Assembly: GCA_007135015.1 (NCBI GenBank)
Contig: SLJS01000174.1
Span: 1-5,367 of the forward strand
Length of the DNA stretch: 5,367 bases
Direction: 5' to 3'
Origin: Alcanivorax sp.
GTDB taxonomy: Bacteria > Pseudomonadota > Gammaproteobacteria > Pseudomonadales > Alcanivoracaceae
Positions 5,295 to 5,367 of this stretch are shown here, piece by piece. Each line of letters starts with the position of its first letter. The first letter of the stretch is position 1. The notes below the pieces were generated by a model. It ran no database searches and was not told the DNA's origin. It was given only the letters and a program-made list of their open reading frames with translations. A program made the position numbers and the translations under genes.

Positions 5295-5367
5295 GGCGTG
5301 CTCGCGACTGAAGCCGTAGCAGGGACTACGGCTGAAGGAGCACGTGCGCCTGACGGCGGCCAGACCA
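5283..5367. repeat. Long compound inverted repeat (imperfect hairpin) at the window edge
   Basis: Four sets of complementary arms nest in order: TGGTC (5283-5287) with GACCA (5363-5367); GCCGTCAGGCG (5288-5298) with CGCCTGACGGC (5347-5357); GTGCTC (5298-5303, sharing one base) with GAGCAC (5338-5343); and AGCCGTAG (5312-5319) with CTACGGCT (5326-5333) around a 6-base loop. Together they make an 85-base foldback with small internal loops. There is no T run, so it is not an ordinary terminator. It resembles the ends of a miniature inverted-repeat or REP-like element, or a recombination site; the identity is not known to me. The structure may continue past the window. Confidence 0.65.

Noticed and set aside
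5227..5367. Integron attC site or named insertion-sequence end
   Set aside because: No attC core triplets in the right arrangement, no integrase or transposase in the window, and I do not recognise the sequence as a named element.

Overview
The window looks like a chromosomal segment of a moderately GC-rich gammaproteobacterium. The signs are an OmpA-like lipoprotein next to a DUF4398 lipoprotein, a PA2778/PA2779-type gene pair (named after Pseudomonas aeruginosa genes), a Crp/Fnr-family regulator and a small outer-membrane beta-barrel protein. This mix recalls Chromatiales or Pseudomonadales relatives, but nothing here fixes the genus. There are no rRNA, tRNA or CRISPR features and no intact transposase.

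Layout, left to right. (1) The last 23 codons of a + strand protein that ends like a PAS domain, possibly a CheR/PAS or other sensor protein. (2) A non-coding stretch of about 270 bases with one copy of an interspersed repeat. (3) Two overlapping + strand genes, a DUF4398 lipoprotein and a DUF4398-OmpA lipoprotein, closed by a strong intrinsic terminator. (4) Three - strand genes read right to left: a PA2779-like membrane protein, then a PA2778-like lipoprotein cysteine peptidase with TPRs, then, after a 262-base gap holding a G10 tract, a Crp/Fnr-family regulator that converges on the OmpA gene. (5) A 434-base divergent intergenic region with nested inverted repeats. (6) A + strand 8-stranded-type beta-barrel protein with its own terminator. 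(7) A second copy of the interspersed repeat in the same orientation, running into a long compound hairpin that reaches the window edge.

How it fits together: nearly every complete gene encodes an envelope protein. Three are predicted lipoproteins, one is a signal-peptide protein with a C-terminal membrane anchor, and one is an outer-membrane barrel. The exception is the transcription factor. The lipoprotein pair is translationally coupled and probably links the outer membrane to peptidoglycan. The peptidase pair forms a tight operon of poorly understood function. The two same-orientation repeats bracket about 5.1 kb containing all complete genes, so this may be a mobile or recombination-prone cassette, but one window cannot prove that. 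The observations most worth following are the repeat/hairpin element, the coupled DUF4398 pair, the peptidase pair with its apparently missing third catalytic residue, and the homopolymer tracts.
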